Both the position numbers and the translations under genes were made by a program. From assembly GCF_011045195.1 (NCBI RefSeq), contig NZ_CP049199.1, positions 558,001-622,000 of the forward strand: DNA of 64,000 bases. Reading direction: 5' to 3'. Source of the DNA: Caulobacter soli. GTDB taxonomy: Bacteria; Pseudomonadota; Alphaproteobacteria; Caulobacterales; Caulobacteraceae. A model generated the notes under the pieces. It did no database searches. It worked only from the letters and a program-made list of their open reading frames with translations, and was not told the DNA's origin. Shown here one piece after another: positions 18,619 through 27,071 of the stretch (positions within the stretch are counted from its first letter, which is position 1; each line of letters starts with the position of its first letter).

Positions 18619-19731
18619 CTAGTCTCGTCGCCACCCCTCTCCAGCATGCTCGTCCAACCCCGGCGCCTTCGGCACCACGCGCCCCGGCTCCTCGCGAAAC
18701 TGGATCGGCGTTCCGACCACGGCGTTGCCTTCGGCGTCCCGCGAGATCATCCCCCGCGCCGCCACGGCCGGATCGTCGAAGGCGTCCTTCAAGCTCCGCA
18801 CCGGCGCGAAACAGACGTCACGGCCTTCGAACCAGGTTTCCCACTCGCCCTGAGTCCGTGTCCGGAACGTCTCCCGAAAGAACGCCTGCAACGGCTCCTG
18901 CCCGGGCCCCGGCGGCAGCTTCGCATAGTCCAGCAGGTCGCTCCGCCCCAGCGCCTCCAGCAGATTGGCCGCGAACTTCACTTCCGAACCGCCCAGCACG
19001 ATCCATCGGCCGTCGCCGCACTCATAGAGATTGAACATCGCCGCCCCGCCCCACGAGCGCTCGGCCTTGGGGACGTTGGCGCGGGTCTCGGCGAACACCG
19101 GGCCGGTGGCGTTGGGCGTCCACGCCATCAGGCTGTCGAGCATGGCGACGTCCAGATAGTCGCCCTGGCCGGTCTTCTCCCGCCGCAGCAGCGCCATCAG
19201 CACCCCCGACAACGCCGTCAGCGAGGCCAGGGCGTCGGCGGCCATCAGGCCCGGCATGGCTGGCTTGCCGTCCTGGCCCTCGTTCAGCGCCACCAGCCCC
19301 GCCAGGGCCTCGACGGCCAGATCGTGGGCCGGGCGGTCGCGATAGGGACCCGTCTGGCCAAAGGCGCTGATCGCGCAATAGACGATCCCCGGATTGACCG
19401 CCTTCACGGCCTCATAGCCGACGCCCAGCCGGTCGACCACGCCGGGCCGGAAGGCCTCGATCAGCACATCGGCCTCGCTCGCCAGAGCCCAGAACGCCGC
19501 CTGGCCTTCCGCCGACTTCAAGTCCAGCCGCACCGAGCGCTTGCCGCGATGGGTGTTGCGAAACCACACCGTCTGGCCGTTGGTGGAGAGCCCGATATGG
19601 CGGCTGGGCTCGCCCTCGCCGACCGGCTCGACCTTGATCACGTCGGCCCCGTGATCGGCCATCATCAGGGTCAGCATCGGCCCGGGCAGGAACAGGGACA
19701 GGTCCAGCACCTTGACGCCGTCGAGCTTCAT
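18619..19731 (-). CDS. CaiB/BaiF (class III) CoA transferase family protein
   Basis: A 370-residue family III CoA transferase. Motifs: VKVLDLSLFLPGPMLTLMMA and DHGADVIKVEPVGEGEPSR at the N-terminus, FWNTHRGKRSVRLDLKS-like RNTHRGKRSVRLDLKSAEG, AFRPGVVDRLGVGYE, and the catalytic Asp in RPAHDLAVEALAGL. Such enzymes move CoA between carboxylic acids in carnitine, bile-acid, oxalate or aromatic-acid catabolism; the substrate here cannot be read from sequence. ATG 19731 has GGAGG five bases upstream. It stands alone, converging on the efflux operon. Confidence 0.85.
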   Translation of the reverse strand: MKLDGVKVLDLSLFLPGPMLTLMMADHGADVIKVEPVGEGEPSRHIGLSTNGQTVWFRNTHRGKRSVRLDLKSAEGQAAFWALASEADVLIEAFRPGVVDRLGVGYEAVKAVNPGIVYCAISAFGQTGPYRDRPAHDLAVEALAGLVALNEGQDGKPAMPGLMAADALASLTALSGVLMALLRREKTGQGDYLDVAMLDSLMAWTPNATGPVFAETRANVPKAERSWGGAAMFNLYECGDGRWIVLGGSEVKFAANLLEALGRSDLLDYAKLPPGPGQEPLQAFFRETFRTRTQGEWETWFEGRDVCFAPVRSLKDAFDDPAVAARGMISRDAEGNAVVGTPIQFREEPGRVVPKAPGLDEHAGEGWRRD

Positions 19732-19867
19732 GTCGCCTCCCGCCTTCGTTTCCAGGATCATGCGACGGGCGCCGGTCCGGGCCTAGGGCGACGTTGGGGA
19801 AGGGCGCTTGTTTCAGCGAGGTGATGGCCGTAGGCAGGCCGCGTTACCGCCATCCATGAGGCCGCCC

Positions 19868-20713
19868 ATGACCGTCGTCCTGCAGACCGCCCGCGCCCAC
19901 GTCGAACTGTTGCCCGCCCTGGGCGGTTCGGTCGGCCGGTTCACCTGGGACGGTCGCGACGTGCTGCGGCCCGCGCCCGCCGACGCAACCGTGCTCGACA
20001 CCGGCAATTTCGCGCTCGTTCCGTTCTGCAACCGCATCCGCGACGGCCGCTTCAGCTTCGGCGGCCATGACGTGGCGCTGGCGCCGAACCTGGGCGATCA
20101 TCCGCACACCCTGCACGGCCAGGGCTGGCGCGGGGCCTGGAGCGTGGTCTCGGCCGGCGAGACCGAGGCGGTGTTGATCTTCGATCACCCGCCCGGCGAA
20201 TGGCCCTGGGCCTATCGCGCCGAGCAACGCTTCACCCTGGGCGAAGGCGGCCTGCGCCAAGAGCTGTCGGTGACCAACACCGGCCCCGAGCCGATGCCCG
20301 CCGGCCTGGGCTTTCACCCCTATTTCCCGGCCCGCGACGGCGAGCGCTTGCAGGCCGGCGTGACCGGCGTCTGGATGATCGATGGCGACTGCCTGCCCAC
20401 CACCCATGTCGACGGCGTCTGGCGCTCGGACTGGGCGGCCGGCGCGCCGACGGCGGTCAGCGAACTGATCGACAACTGCTACACGGGCTGGAACGGCGTC
20501 GCGACCCTGTCGGCGCCGGGCGGAGCCAGCACCATCCTGACCGCTTCGCCGGAATGCCGCTGGCTGCACGTCTTCTCGCCGCCGGGCGCCGACTTCGTCT
20601 GCGCCGAGCCGGTCGCCAATCGTCCGGACCCGTTCAACGGCGAGGACAGTGGGATCAAGGTGCTGGCGCCGGGCGAGACGGCGTCGGTGTGGATGAACCT
20701 GGCTTCGGCCTAG
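19868..20713 (+). CDS. Aldose 1-epimerase (galactose mutarotase-like)
   Basis: A 281-residue mutarotase-fold protein. Typical segments: ALVPFCNRIRDGRFSFGG, LGDHPHTLHGQGWRGAWSV (catalytic His pair region), GLGFHPYFPAR (second conserved His) and a C-terminal SPPGADFVCAEPVANRPDPF, where Glu is the expected catalytic base. It interconverts anomers of hexoses in the cytosol, although this subgroup (YeaD/GalM-like) is sometimes a sugar-phosphate mutarotase. ATG 19868 has GAGG six bases upstream. It ends with a four-base overlap with the converging fixK stop. Confidence 0.85.
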   Translation: MTVVLQTARAHVELLPALGGSVGRFTWDGRDVLRPAPADATVLDTGNFALVPFCNRIRDGRFSFGGHDVALAPNLGDHPHTLHGQGWRGAWSVVSAGETEAVLIFDHPPGEWPWAYRAEQRFTLGEGGLRQELSVTNTGPEPMPAGLGFHPYFPARDGERLQAGVTGVWMIDGDCLPTTHVDGVWRSDWAAGAPTAVSELIDNCYTGWNGVATLSAPGGASTILTASPECRWLHVFSPPGADFVCAEPVANRPDPFNGEDSGIKVLAPGETASVWMNLASA

Positions 20714-21357
20714 TCCACCATCGCTTCGAGCGCCGCGCGATCCCGCAGTAGCACCTTGCGCGTGGTCGGCAGGGCGATCAGGCCGTCGTGCTGGAACTGG
20801 GTGAAGGTGCGCGACACGGTCTCGATGGTCAGGCCCAGATAGTCGGCCATGTCCTGGCGAGTCATGGGCACGTCCAGCAGGGCCTGGGCGCCGGTGCGCT
20901 CGGCCAGGTCCAGCAGCAGGGCGGCGAGGCGCTCGCAGGCGGTGCGGCGGCCCAGCATCAGCACATGATCCTGGCAGCGGCGCAGGCTGTCGGTGGTCAG
21001 TTCCAGCAGCCGCCGGGCCACGTCGCCGCGCTCGCAGGCCAGGGCCTCCAGGGCCGGGCGCGGCATCACCCGCACCAGGGTCGGGCTGAGGGTCTGGGCG
21101 GCCACGCGATAGGCCTCGCCGCTTTCCAGGCCGAACACGTCGCCGGCGAAATGGAAGGCCTCGATCTGCCGCCGGCCGTCACGCAGGATACGGCAGGTGC
21201 GCAGGGAGCCCGAGATCAGTTGGTAGATCCGCTCGGCCGGCTGCCCCTCGTCGAAGATCGTCTCGTCTCGGCCGTAGCTCTGATGAAGACCGTCCAGGAC
21301 GATCGCCACCGGCTGGTGGGTGACGAAGGGGGCGGGGTTCTGGATCACGGACAGCAT
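20710..21357 (-). CDS. fixK: FixK, Crp/Fnr-family low-oxygen regulator
   Basis: A 215-residue Crp/Fnr protein with a cNMP-like sensor domain (ERIYQLISGSLRTCRILRDG, then FHFAGDVFGLESG) and a C-terminal helix-turn-helix, MTRQDMADYLGLTIETVSRT, whose E-SR recognition residues match Fnr/FixK binding to TTGAT-N4-ATCAA. The N-terminal cysteine cluster of Fnr is absent, which fits FixK, a regulator whose own synthesis is controlled by FixLJ. ATG 21357 is preceded by GGGAG. It is adjacent to fixJ, with a candidate FixJ box 73 bases upstream, and a perfect FixK box lies between cydD and cydA. Confidence 0.88.
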   Translation of the reverse strand: MLSVIQNPAPFVTHQPVAIVLDGLHQSYGRDETIFDEGQPAERIYQLISGSLRTCRILRDGRRQIEAFHFAGDVFGLESGEAYRVAAQTLSPTLVRVMPRPALEALACERGDVARRLLELTTDSLRRCQDHVLMLGRRTACERLAALLLDLAERTGAQALLDVPMTRQDMADYLGLTIETVSRTFTQFQHDGLIALPTTRKVLLRDRAALEAMVD

Positions 21358-21429
21358 GGCGATCTCCCGATCTCGTAGCCGGCTCAATCTCCGCCTTCGG
21401 AGCCAAGCGGTACAGTCGGGACCTACGCC

Positions 21430-21445
21430 TAAGGAGGACTACCTA
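21430..21445 (-). promoter_or_regulatory. Candidate FixJ-binding site upstream of fixK
   Basis: On the minus strand, TAGGTAGTCCTCCTTA agrees at 11 of 16 positions with the Sinorhizobium fixK-promoter FixJ site as I recall it (TAAGTAATTTCCCTTA). Its distance from the fixK start (73-88 bases) allows a transcription start about 40-55 bases downstream, as in known FixJ promoters. The match was made by eye. Confidence 0.45.
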
Positions 21446-21479
21446 GGCTGTATTGTACGAAGCCATCGCGTCTCGCGTT

Positions 21480-22094
21480 CTAAGCGCGCCGCGACGACAG
21501 GGTCATGCGCACCAGGGCGGCCAGGTTGTCGGCGTGCATCTTGGCCATCAGCTTGGCGCGATAGATCTCGACCGTGCGGGGGCTGATCCCCAGCTCGCGG
21601 GCGATGACCTTGTTGGGCTGGCCGTCGACGACGCCGTCCAGCACCTGGCGTTCGCGTTCCGACAGGGTCTCCAGCCGCTGGCGCACCAGGGTCGCCTCGT
21701 CGGAAACGGCGGCGCTCGCCGGCGGCGGGCCGGCCTCCAGGGCGCGGTTCAGGGCGTCGATCATCCGGCTCTCGCCGAACGGCTTTTCGATGAAGTCGGC
21801 CACGCCGGCCCGCATGGCCTCGACCGCCAGAGGGATGTCGCCATGGCCGGTGATCATGATGATCGGCACGCGGCAGCCCCGGGCGTTCAGCTCGCGCACC
21901 AGCTCCAGGCCCGTCATGTCGGGCATGCGCATGTCGGTGATCACGCACCCGGCCCCGTCCAGCGGCAGGGCGTCCAGCAGGGCCAGGGCGGAGGCATGGC
22001 TGACCACCTCGAAGTCGGCCGCTTCCAGCAGAAAGGCCAGGGACTCGCGGGCGCTCTCGTCGTCGTCGACCACATGGACCACGGCTTCACTCAT
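21480..22094 (-). CDS. fixJ: FixJ oxygen-responsive response regulator
   Basis: A 204-residue regulator with receiver residues Asp10-Asp12, phospho-acceptor Asp54 in [12 protein letters not shown], Thr near 83 (IMITGHGD) and Lys104 in IEKPF, followed by a LuxR-type helix-turn-helix ([20 protein letters not shown], then [20 protein letters not shown]). This [17 protein letters not shown] / FIEKPF pattern is characteristic of FixJ. Its start overlaps the end of fixL by eight bases, so kinase and regulator are translationally coupled. Phosphorylated under low oxygen, it activates fixK, located 122 bases downstream. Confidence 0.92.
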   Translation of the reverse strand: MSEAVVHVVDDDESARESLAFLLEAADFEVVSHASALALLDALPLDGAGCVITDMRMPDMTGLELVRELNARGCRVPIIMITGHGDIPLAVEAMRAGVADFIEKPFGESRMIDALNRALEAGPPPASAAVSDEATLVRQRLETLSERERQVLDGVVDGQPNKVIARELGISPRTVEIYRAKLMAKMHADNLAALVRMTLSSRRA

Positions 22095-23556
22095 CGATCG
22101 GTCCCTCTTCGTCGTCTCGTCTGGGGGGCAGGATGAAATGGAACACCGTGCCGCCCTTGGGGTTCGGGTCGGCCCAGATACGCCCGCCGTGCGCCTCGAT
22201 GATCGAGCGCGAGATCGACAGGCCCACCCCCATGCCTTCGGCCTTGGTGGTCATGAACGGCTGGAACAGCCGCTCGCGAAAATCGTCGCTGATGCCCGAG
22301 CCGGTGTCGGTGACGCTGACTTGCACCGAACCGTTGTCGAGCCGCTGGCTGGCGATGATCAGTTCGCGGCGCTGGGAGTCGGCCATGGCGTCCACGGCGT
22401 TGCGGATCAGATTGACCAGCACCTGCTGGATCTGGACCCGGTCGGCATAGACGGCGTCGGCGGCGGGATCCAGTTGCAGGCGGGTGGCGACCAGATGCTC
22501 GCGCGCGCCGATCAGGGCCAGGGCGGCGGCGTCCTCGACCACCTTGGACAGGCTCTCGGGCGCGCGCTCGCTGGCCCCGCGCCGCACGAATTCGCGCATG
22601 CGGTGGATCACGTCGCCGGCCCGCAGGGCCTGGGCCGAAGCCTTGTCGACGGCGTCGCGGACCTTGGCCTGGTCCTCGGGGCGGCCGCGATCGAGCAGGC
22701 GGCGCGAGCCGGTCAGCAGGTTGGCGATCGCCGACAGCGGCTGGTTCAGCTCGTGGGCCAGGGTCGAGGCCATCTCGCCCATGGCGGTCAGGCGCGAGAC
22801 GTGGACCAGCTCGGTCTGCAGGTCGCGCAGCCGGGCCTCGGTGTGCTGGCGCTCGGTCAGGTCGCGGATGAAGCCGGTGTAGAACGGCCGCAGGCCCCGG
22901 GTCTCGCCGACGGCCAGCTCCATCGGGAAGGTCGAGCCGTCCTTGCGCTTGCCCACCACCACGCGGCCGGCGCCGATGATGCGAGGCTCGCGGGTCTGGC
23001 TATAACGGGCCAGGAAGCCGTCGTGGCCGGCGCGGTCGGGCTCGGGCATCAGCAGGCTGACGTTCTGGCCGATGGCCTCGGACGAGGTCCAGCCGAACAG
23101 GCGCTCGGCGGCGGGGCTGAACGAGGTCATCACGCCGGCCGGGTCGATGACGATCACCGCGTCGGGAGCCGAATCCAGGATCGACTGCAGGTGATGGGTC
23201 ATGGCCGCGGCGCGCGAGCGGGCGGCGTGGAACCAGCCGCCGCCGACCGACATGCCAAAGCCGATCATCACGAACACCAGGCTCGACAGCGCCGTGGCCT
23301 GGTCGGGCTGTCCCTGGACCTTCAGCAGCCAAACCGCCCCGGCCGCCAGCACGGTGGCGAACAGGCCCGGCGCCAGGCCGCCGACCGCCGCGCTGATCAG
23401 CACGGCCGGCACGAACAGCAGGAAGGCCGAGGGGGCGGTGAAGCCGGGGGGCAGGGCCAGCTGGATCAGGGCGCAGGCCAGCACCGTGGCCAGGGCGGCC
23501 AGATAGGCCCGGGGCCGCAGGTCGCTATGCAGCGTCCCGGCCGAAACCGTGGTCAT
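22087..23556 (-). CDS. fixL: FixL heme-PAS oxygen sensor histidine kinase
   Basis: A 489-residue membrane kinase. Several transmembrane helices occupy about residues 17-111, then a PAS domain with the FixL heme signature: proximal His178 in GHDGFLARY and the distal Arg198 in [20 protein letters not shown]. The kinase core has [15 protein letters not shown] (His268), [16 protein letters not shown] and [10 protein letters not shown]. Oxygen bound to heme inhibits the kinase; low oxygen releases it to phosphorylate FixJ. ATG 23556 is adjacent to an in-frame GTG, and TTG 23583 is also possible. It begins 33 bases after cydC, in the same operon. Confidence 0.92.
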   Translation of the reverse strand: MTTVSAGTLHSDLRPRAYLAALATVLACALIQLALPPGFTAPSAFLLFVPAVLISAAVGGLAPGLFATVLAAGAVWLLKVQGQPDQATALSSLVFVMIGFGMSVGGGWFHAARSRAAAMTHHLQSILDSAPDAVIVIDPAGVMTSFSPAAERLFGWTSSEAIGQNVSLLMPEPDRAGHDGFLARYSQTREPRIIGAGRVVVGKRKDGSTFPMELAVGETRGLRPFYTGFIRDLTERQHTEARLRDLQTELVHVSRLTAMGEMASTLAHELNQPLSAIANLLTGSRRLLDRGRPEDQAKVRDAVDKASAQALRAGDVIHRMREFVRRGASERAPESLSKVVEDAAALALIGAREHLVATRLQLDPAADAVYADRVQIQQVLVNLIRNAVDAMADSQRRELIIASQRLDNGSVQVSVTDTGSGISDDFRERLFQPFMTTKAEGMGVGLSISRSIIEAHGGRIWADPNPKGGTVFHFILPPRRDDEEGPIDE

Positions 23557-23589
23557 CACGTGATAGCGGTCTCCGCTGCGCAAGGTCGG

Positions 23590-25317
23590 CTACCCTATAG
23601 CCCCTGGCGGAGAGATTGGCAGTTCCTGATCGCACAAGGCGCGTGGGGCGGGGCGGTGGCTGACCAGGATCAGGCCCTGGCCGGTGCGCTTGAGTCTGGC
23701 GTCCAGCCGCTCGACGACCAGGGCTTCGGTGGCGGGATCCAGGCCCTCGGTGGGCTCGTCCAGCAGCAGCCAGGGCGCGTCGCGCAGCAGGGCGCGGGCC
23801 AGGGACAGGCGCCGCCGCTCGCCGCCCGACAGCCGCTCGCCGTTCTCGCCGATCCAGGTGTCCAGCCCTTGGGGCAAAACGCGGACCCGGGCCTCCAGCG
23901 CGGCGTCGGCCAGGGCGTTCCACAGGGCGTCGTCTGCGTGGGCGCCGGCCAAGGCGAGGTTGGCGCGGACGGTCCCGGCGATCATGCCGGCGTCCTGCGG
24001 GGCGTGGGCGAAGGCGCGGCGGACGACGCTGGGGTCGAGCTGCGTGATATCCAGACCGGAGAGGGCCAGATAGTTATTCCGCTCATCCCGGCGAATGCCG
24101 GGACCCAGATCCGATGGCTGAGTGGATGATTGGAGGGGCTCAGCGCGCTTTGGAGCCAGCTCCAACGTTATTCCATCTGGGTCCTGGCATTCGCCGGGAT
24201 GAGCGGCTTTTTTTGAGCGCAGCCCGAGCAGGCGCTCCAGGATCGTGGTCTTTCCGCAGCCCGACGGACCGGTCAGGACCAAGCGGTCGCCAGGCTTCAA
24301 TTCGACGTCGCCAAGCGACAGGCGCGGGTGCATCAGGGCCAGGTTCGACGGCGGACCAGGCGCGTGGACGAGCACCGCGTCCAGCCGTTCCGCCGCCGCG
24401 TCGGCGCCGGCCTCCTGCTCGAACGCCTTGCCGATGCCCACCAGTCCCTCCAGCGCCATGGCGGCGGCGAGGCCGGCCATGGCCGCCAGGGGCGTGGCGG
24501 CGTCGTGGGCGAAGGCCAGGACCAGGGCGACGGCCAGGCCCAGGATCGCGCCCTGCAGCACGGCCACCCAACCGCTGGCGGCGACGGCGTCTCGCTTGAG
24601 GGCGTCGAGCCGCGCGCCCTTGGCGGCGATCTCGGCGGCGGCGCGGTCCTGCACGCCATAGACCCGTAGCTCGGACGCGGCGGCGGCGTAGGCGGCCAGG
24701 GTGTCCTTCAATTCCCCGGCGGCTTGCTGGATCGCTTGTGCGGTACGGGCGGTCAGGCGGTGGGCCAGGGCACGGACGCCAACTACGCTCGCGGCCACGG
24801 CCAGGGCGACGACCAGGGCGCTGGCCCAGCCGGCGGGGGCGGCCATGGCCAGGCCCGCCGCGACGGCGGCTCCGGCCCCCCAGGGGGCGGAGAGGCGGAT
24901 CAGCCGGGTCTCGACCGCGTCGACGTCCTGCACCAGCCGGGCCGAGGCCTCGCCGCGCGACAGGGCCAGGGCCTGTGCGGGTGGCGCGGCTGCCAGGGAC
25001 GCGTAGAGCCTCGGCCGGATGACGGCCAGGGCCTTCAGCGCGGCGGCGTGGCCGCTTAGGCGTTCCAGATAACGGAACGCGGTGCGCAGGATGGCCAGCA
25101 GGCGGATGCCGGCGCTGGGCAGCAGCACGTTGAAGATCTGTGCCGAAGCCACGCCCGCCAGGCCGGCGATCGCCGCCCCGGTCAGGAACCAGCCGGACAG
25201 GCCCAGCAACAGCACCGAGGCGGCGCCGACGATCGCGGCCGAGACGGAGGCCAGGCGCAGGCCGTCGGCGTGGCGCTTGCGCTGCTCGCGGACCAGGGCG
25301 GCGAGGGGACCGCTCAT
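23590..25317 (-). CDS. cydC: CydC, ABC exporter subunit for cytochrome bd assembly, with an in-frame repeat insertion
   Basis: A 575-residue half-transporter that with CydD exports glutathione/cysteine to the periplasm, needed for cytochrome bd assembly. The membrane domain (six helices, residues about 20-290) precedes an ATPase domain with Walker A GPSGCGKT (350-357), LSGGE (496-500), Walker B WLLLDEP (516-522) and H-loop His554. Between Walker A and the LSGLDITQLDP segment, residues 371-413 are encoded by a palindromic repeat (PGECQDPDG, DLGPGIRRDE) that has no counterpart in normal CydC. The frame is intact. The start overlaps cydD (ATGA). Whether the pump still functions is open. Confidence 0.9.
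   Translation of the reverse strand: MSGPLAALVREQRKRHADGLRLASVSAAIVGAASVLLLGLSGWFLTGAAIAGLAGVASAQIFNVLLPSAGIRLLAILRTAFRYLERLSGHAAALKALAVIRPRLYASLAAAPPAQALALSRGEASARLVQDVDAVETRLIRLSAPWGAGAAVAAGLAMAAPAGWASALVVALAVAASVVGVRALAHRLTARTAQAIQQAAGELKDTLAAYAAAASELRVYGVQDRAAAEIAAKGARLDALKRDAVAASGWVAVLQGAILGLAVALVLAFAHDAATPLAAMAGLAAAMALEGLVGIGKAFEQEAGADAAAERLDAVLVHAPGPPSNLALMHPRLSLGDVELKPGDRLVLTGPSGCGKTTILERLLGLRSKKAAHPGECQDPDGITLELAPKRAEPLQSSTQPSDLGPGIRRDERNNYLALSGLDITQLDPSVVRRAFAHAPQDAGMIAGTVRANLALAGAHADDALWNALADAALEARVRVLPQGLDTWIGENGERLSGGERRRLSLARALLRDAPWLLLDEPTEGLDPATEALVVERLDARLKRTGQGLILVSHRPAPRALCDQELPISPPGAIG
24079..24206. repeat. Palindromic repeat inside cydC (32-bp inverted arms)
   Basis: Left arm 24079-24110 begins CCGCTCATCCCGGCGAATGC; right arm 24175-24206 is its reverse complement with a single mismatch in 32. 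The 64-base centre contains a second inverted pair (TTGGAG near 24130 with CTCCAA near 24160, plus GGCTC/GAGCC), so the whole could fold into one long branched hairpin. Arms of this sequence type are familiar as dispersed intergenic repeats in Caulobacter and Brevundimonas genomes; here it is entirely coding. Confidence 0.9.
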
Positions 25318-26948
25318 AGTCGCACCACGCGATCGGCGAGGGCGGCGACGGCCTCGGAATGGGTGGCGATCAGAGTGGTTCGGCCCTGGGCGGCGGCGCG
25401 GAGGATCGGCAGCAGGGCAAGCTCTGACGTCGCGTCCAGATCGGCGGTCGGTTCGTCCAGCAGCAGGATCGGCGCGGGCTTGAGCATGGCGCGGGCCAGG
25501 CCCAGCCGCCGCCGCTCGCCGCCGGACAGGCCCGCGCCGCGCTCGTCCAGCGGCGCGTCCAGGCCGTCTCGACCGTCAAGCACGGCGCCGAGGCCGACCG
25601 CGCGGGCGACGTGCTCCAGCGCCTCGCGCGTCGCGTCCGGGTGAGCCAGGGCCAGGTTGTCGGCCAGGGTTCCGGGCAGGACGACGGGCGACTGTCCGGC
25701 CCAGGCGACCGACGCGGCGATCGAGCCCAGGTGCGACAGGCGCCGGTCGCCGACCAGCACCTCGCCGCCGCTCAGGGGCGCCAGGCCTAGCAGCAGGTTC
25801 AGCAGGGTGGTCTTGCCGCTGCCGCTGGGACCCAGCAGGGCGACGACCTCGCCGGGGGCGATGTCGAGGTCAAAGCCGTCGAACACCGCGGCTTCGCCCG
25901 CGTCGTAGGCCACGGTCACCGCCTGGAAGCGGAGAGCCGGCGTGGCGTCGAAGGTCACGATCGGCGGAGGCGGCGAGGGCGCGGGCAGGGCGGCCAGGGT
26001 CAGGGCGGCGGCCTCGGCGGCCTGGCGGTCGTGATAGGCGGCGGCCAGGCGGCGCAGCGGGGCGTAGACCTCCGGCGCCAGGGCCAGGGCGAAGAAGGCG
26101 CGCTTCAGGTCCAGCTGTTCGGGAACCGGGAAGGGCAGCAGCCGCAGCAGGTTGAAGCCGCAATAGACCGCGACCAGCGCCACCGACAGGGCGGCGAAGA
26201 ACTCCAGGGCGCCCGACGACAGGAAGGCGACCCTCAGCACGCGGATGGTCCGCCGCGCCAGGTCGTCGGCGGCGCCGGACAGGTCGCGGGTCACCGCGCC
26301 CTCGGCCTGGAAGGCCAGCACCACGGGCAGGGCGCGAACCCGGTCGAGGAACAGGCCCGACAGCCGCTCCAGGGCCAGAAACTGCCGCCGCGACTCCTCG
26401 GCCGCCGCGCCTCCGGCCAGGGCCATAACCAGGCCGAACGGGATCAGGGTCAGCAGCAGGATGGCGGCAGCGACCGGCGTGGCCACGGCGATGGCCGCGA
26501 TGATCAGGATCGGCGCGACGGCCGAGGCCAGCTTGGCTGGCTCGAAACGCGAAACATGGCCGTCCAGGGCCTCGACCCCCTCGACCACGGCCGACAGCGC
26601 CTCGCCGCCGGTGACTCGGCCGCTCAGCACCGAGGCGACGGCGTCGCGGCGCGCCTTGTCCTTCACCCCGGCGGCGGCCAGAGCTCCCGCCTCGGCGGCG
26701 CGCTTGGCCAGCACACCACGCGCGGCGGCGGCCAGGGCGATCAGGACCAGCCACGGCGCGGCGGCGAGAAGACCGCGCGGCAGGGCGTCGATGGCCAGGG
26801 CCAGGCCGGCGGCGAAGGCGATCGCGGCGGGAACGTCGGCCAGCAGCCACAGCGGCGCGGCCTTGGCGGCGCGTCCGCCGGCCTTGCCAAGCGCCTTCAG
26901 CCAGGGCCGCGCGACGGCGTCGAGGTCGGCGGTGAAACTGGCGGACAT
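25314..26948 (-). CDS. cydD: CydD, ABC exporter subunit for cytochrome bd assembly
   Basis: A 544-residue ABC half-transporter. The N-terminal membrane domain has about six helices and motifs of CydD (TRDLSGAADDLARRTIRVLR, YAPLRRLAAAYHDRQAA). The ATPase domain has Walker A GPSGSGKT near residue 373, signature LSGGERRRLGLARAML near 473, Walker B ILLLDEPTADLD and a final ATHSEAVAALADRVVRL. It pairs with CydC to export reduced thiols. Length agrees with the family, with no insertion, in contrast to cydC. It is first in the cydD-cydC-fixL-fixJ unit and starts 35 bases from the FixK box shared with cydA. Confidence 0.92.
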   Translation of the reverse strand: MSASFTADLDAVARPWLKALGKAGGRAAKAAPLWLLADVPAAIAFAAGLALAIDALPRGLLAAAPWLVLIALAAAARGVLAKRAAEAGALAAAGVKDKARRDAVASVLSGRVTGGEALSAVVEGVEALDGHVSRFEPAKLASAVAPILIIAAIAVATPVAAAILLLTLIPFGLVMALAGGAAAEESRRQFLALERLSGLFLDRVRALPVVLAFQAEGAVTRDLSGAADDLARRTIRVLRVAFLSSGALEFFAALSVALVAVYCGFNLLRLLPFPVPEQLDLKRAFFALALAPEVYAPLRRLAAAYHDRQAAEAAALTLAALPAPSPPPPIVTFDATPALRFQAVTVAYDAGEAAVFDGFDLDIAPGEVVALLGPSGSGKTTLLNLLLGLAPLSGGEVLVGDRRLSHLGSIAASVAWAGQSPVVLPGTLADNLALAHPDATREALEHVARAVGLGAVLDGRDGLDAPLDERGAGLSGGERRRLGLARAMLKPAPILLLDEPTADLDATSELALLPILRAAAQGRTTLIATHSEAVAALADRVVRL

Positions 26949-26982
26949 GGACCGTTGTTAGGGACTGGGAACGGGAGCGTCC

Positions 26983-26996
26983 TTGATCCGGATCAA
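26983..26996. promoter_or_regulatory. Perfect FixK/Fnr box between cydD and cydA
   Basis: TTGATCCGGATCAA is the exact Fnr/FixK consensus (TTGAT-N4-ATCAA) and fully symmetric. It lies 75 bases before the cydA start and 34 bases before the divergent cydD start, so one site could activate both transcripts, most simply cydABX, when FixLJ-FixK is on. Confidence 0.85.
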
Positions 26997-27071
26997 AGCG
27001 CCCTAGCCAGGATGCGTCTAGGGGTGGAAAGTCCTTGGTGGACCGATCGCCAACGACAACCGGAGCAATTC

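Noticed and set aside
21358..21479. A fixT gene between fixJ and fixK
   Set aside because: Only 122 bases separate the genes and no open frame of suitable length is present.
21574..24129. An 851-codon plus-strand ORF over fixJ, fixL and cydC
   Set aside because: Shadow of three well-defined genes on the minus strand.
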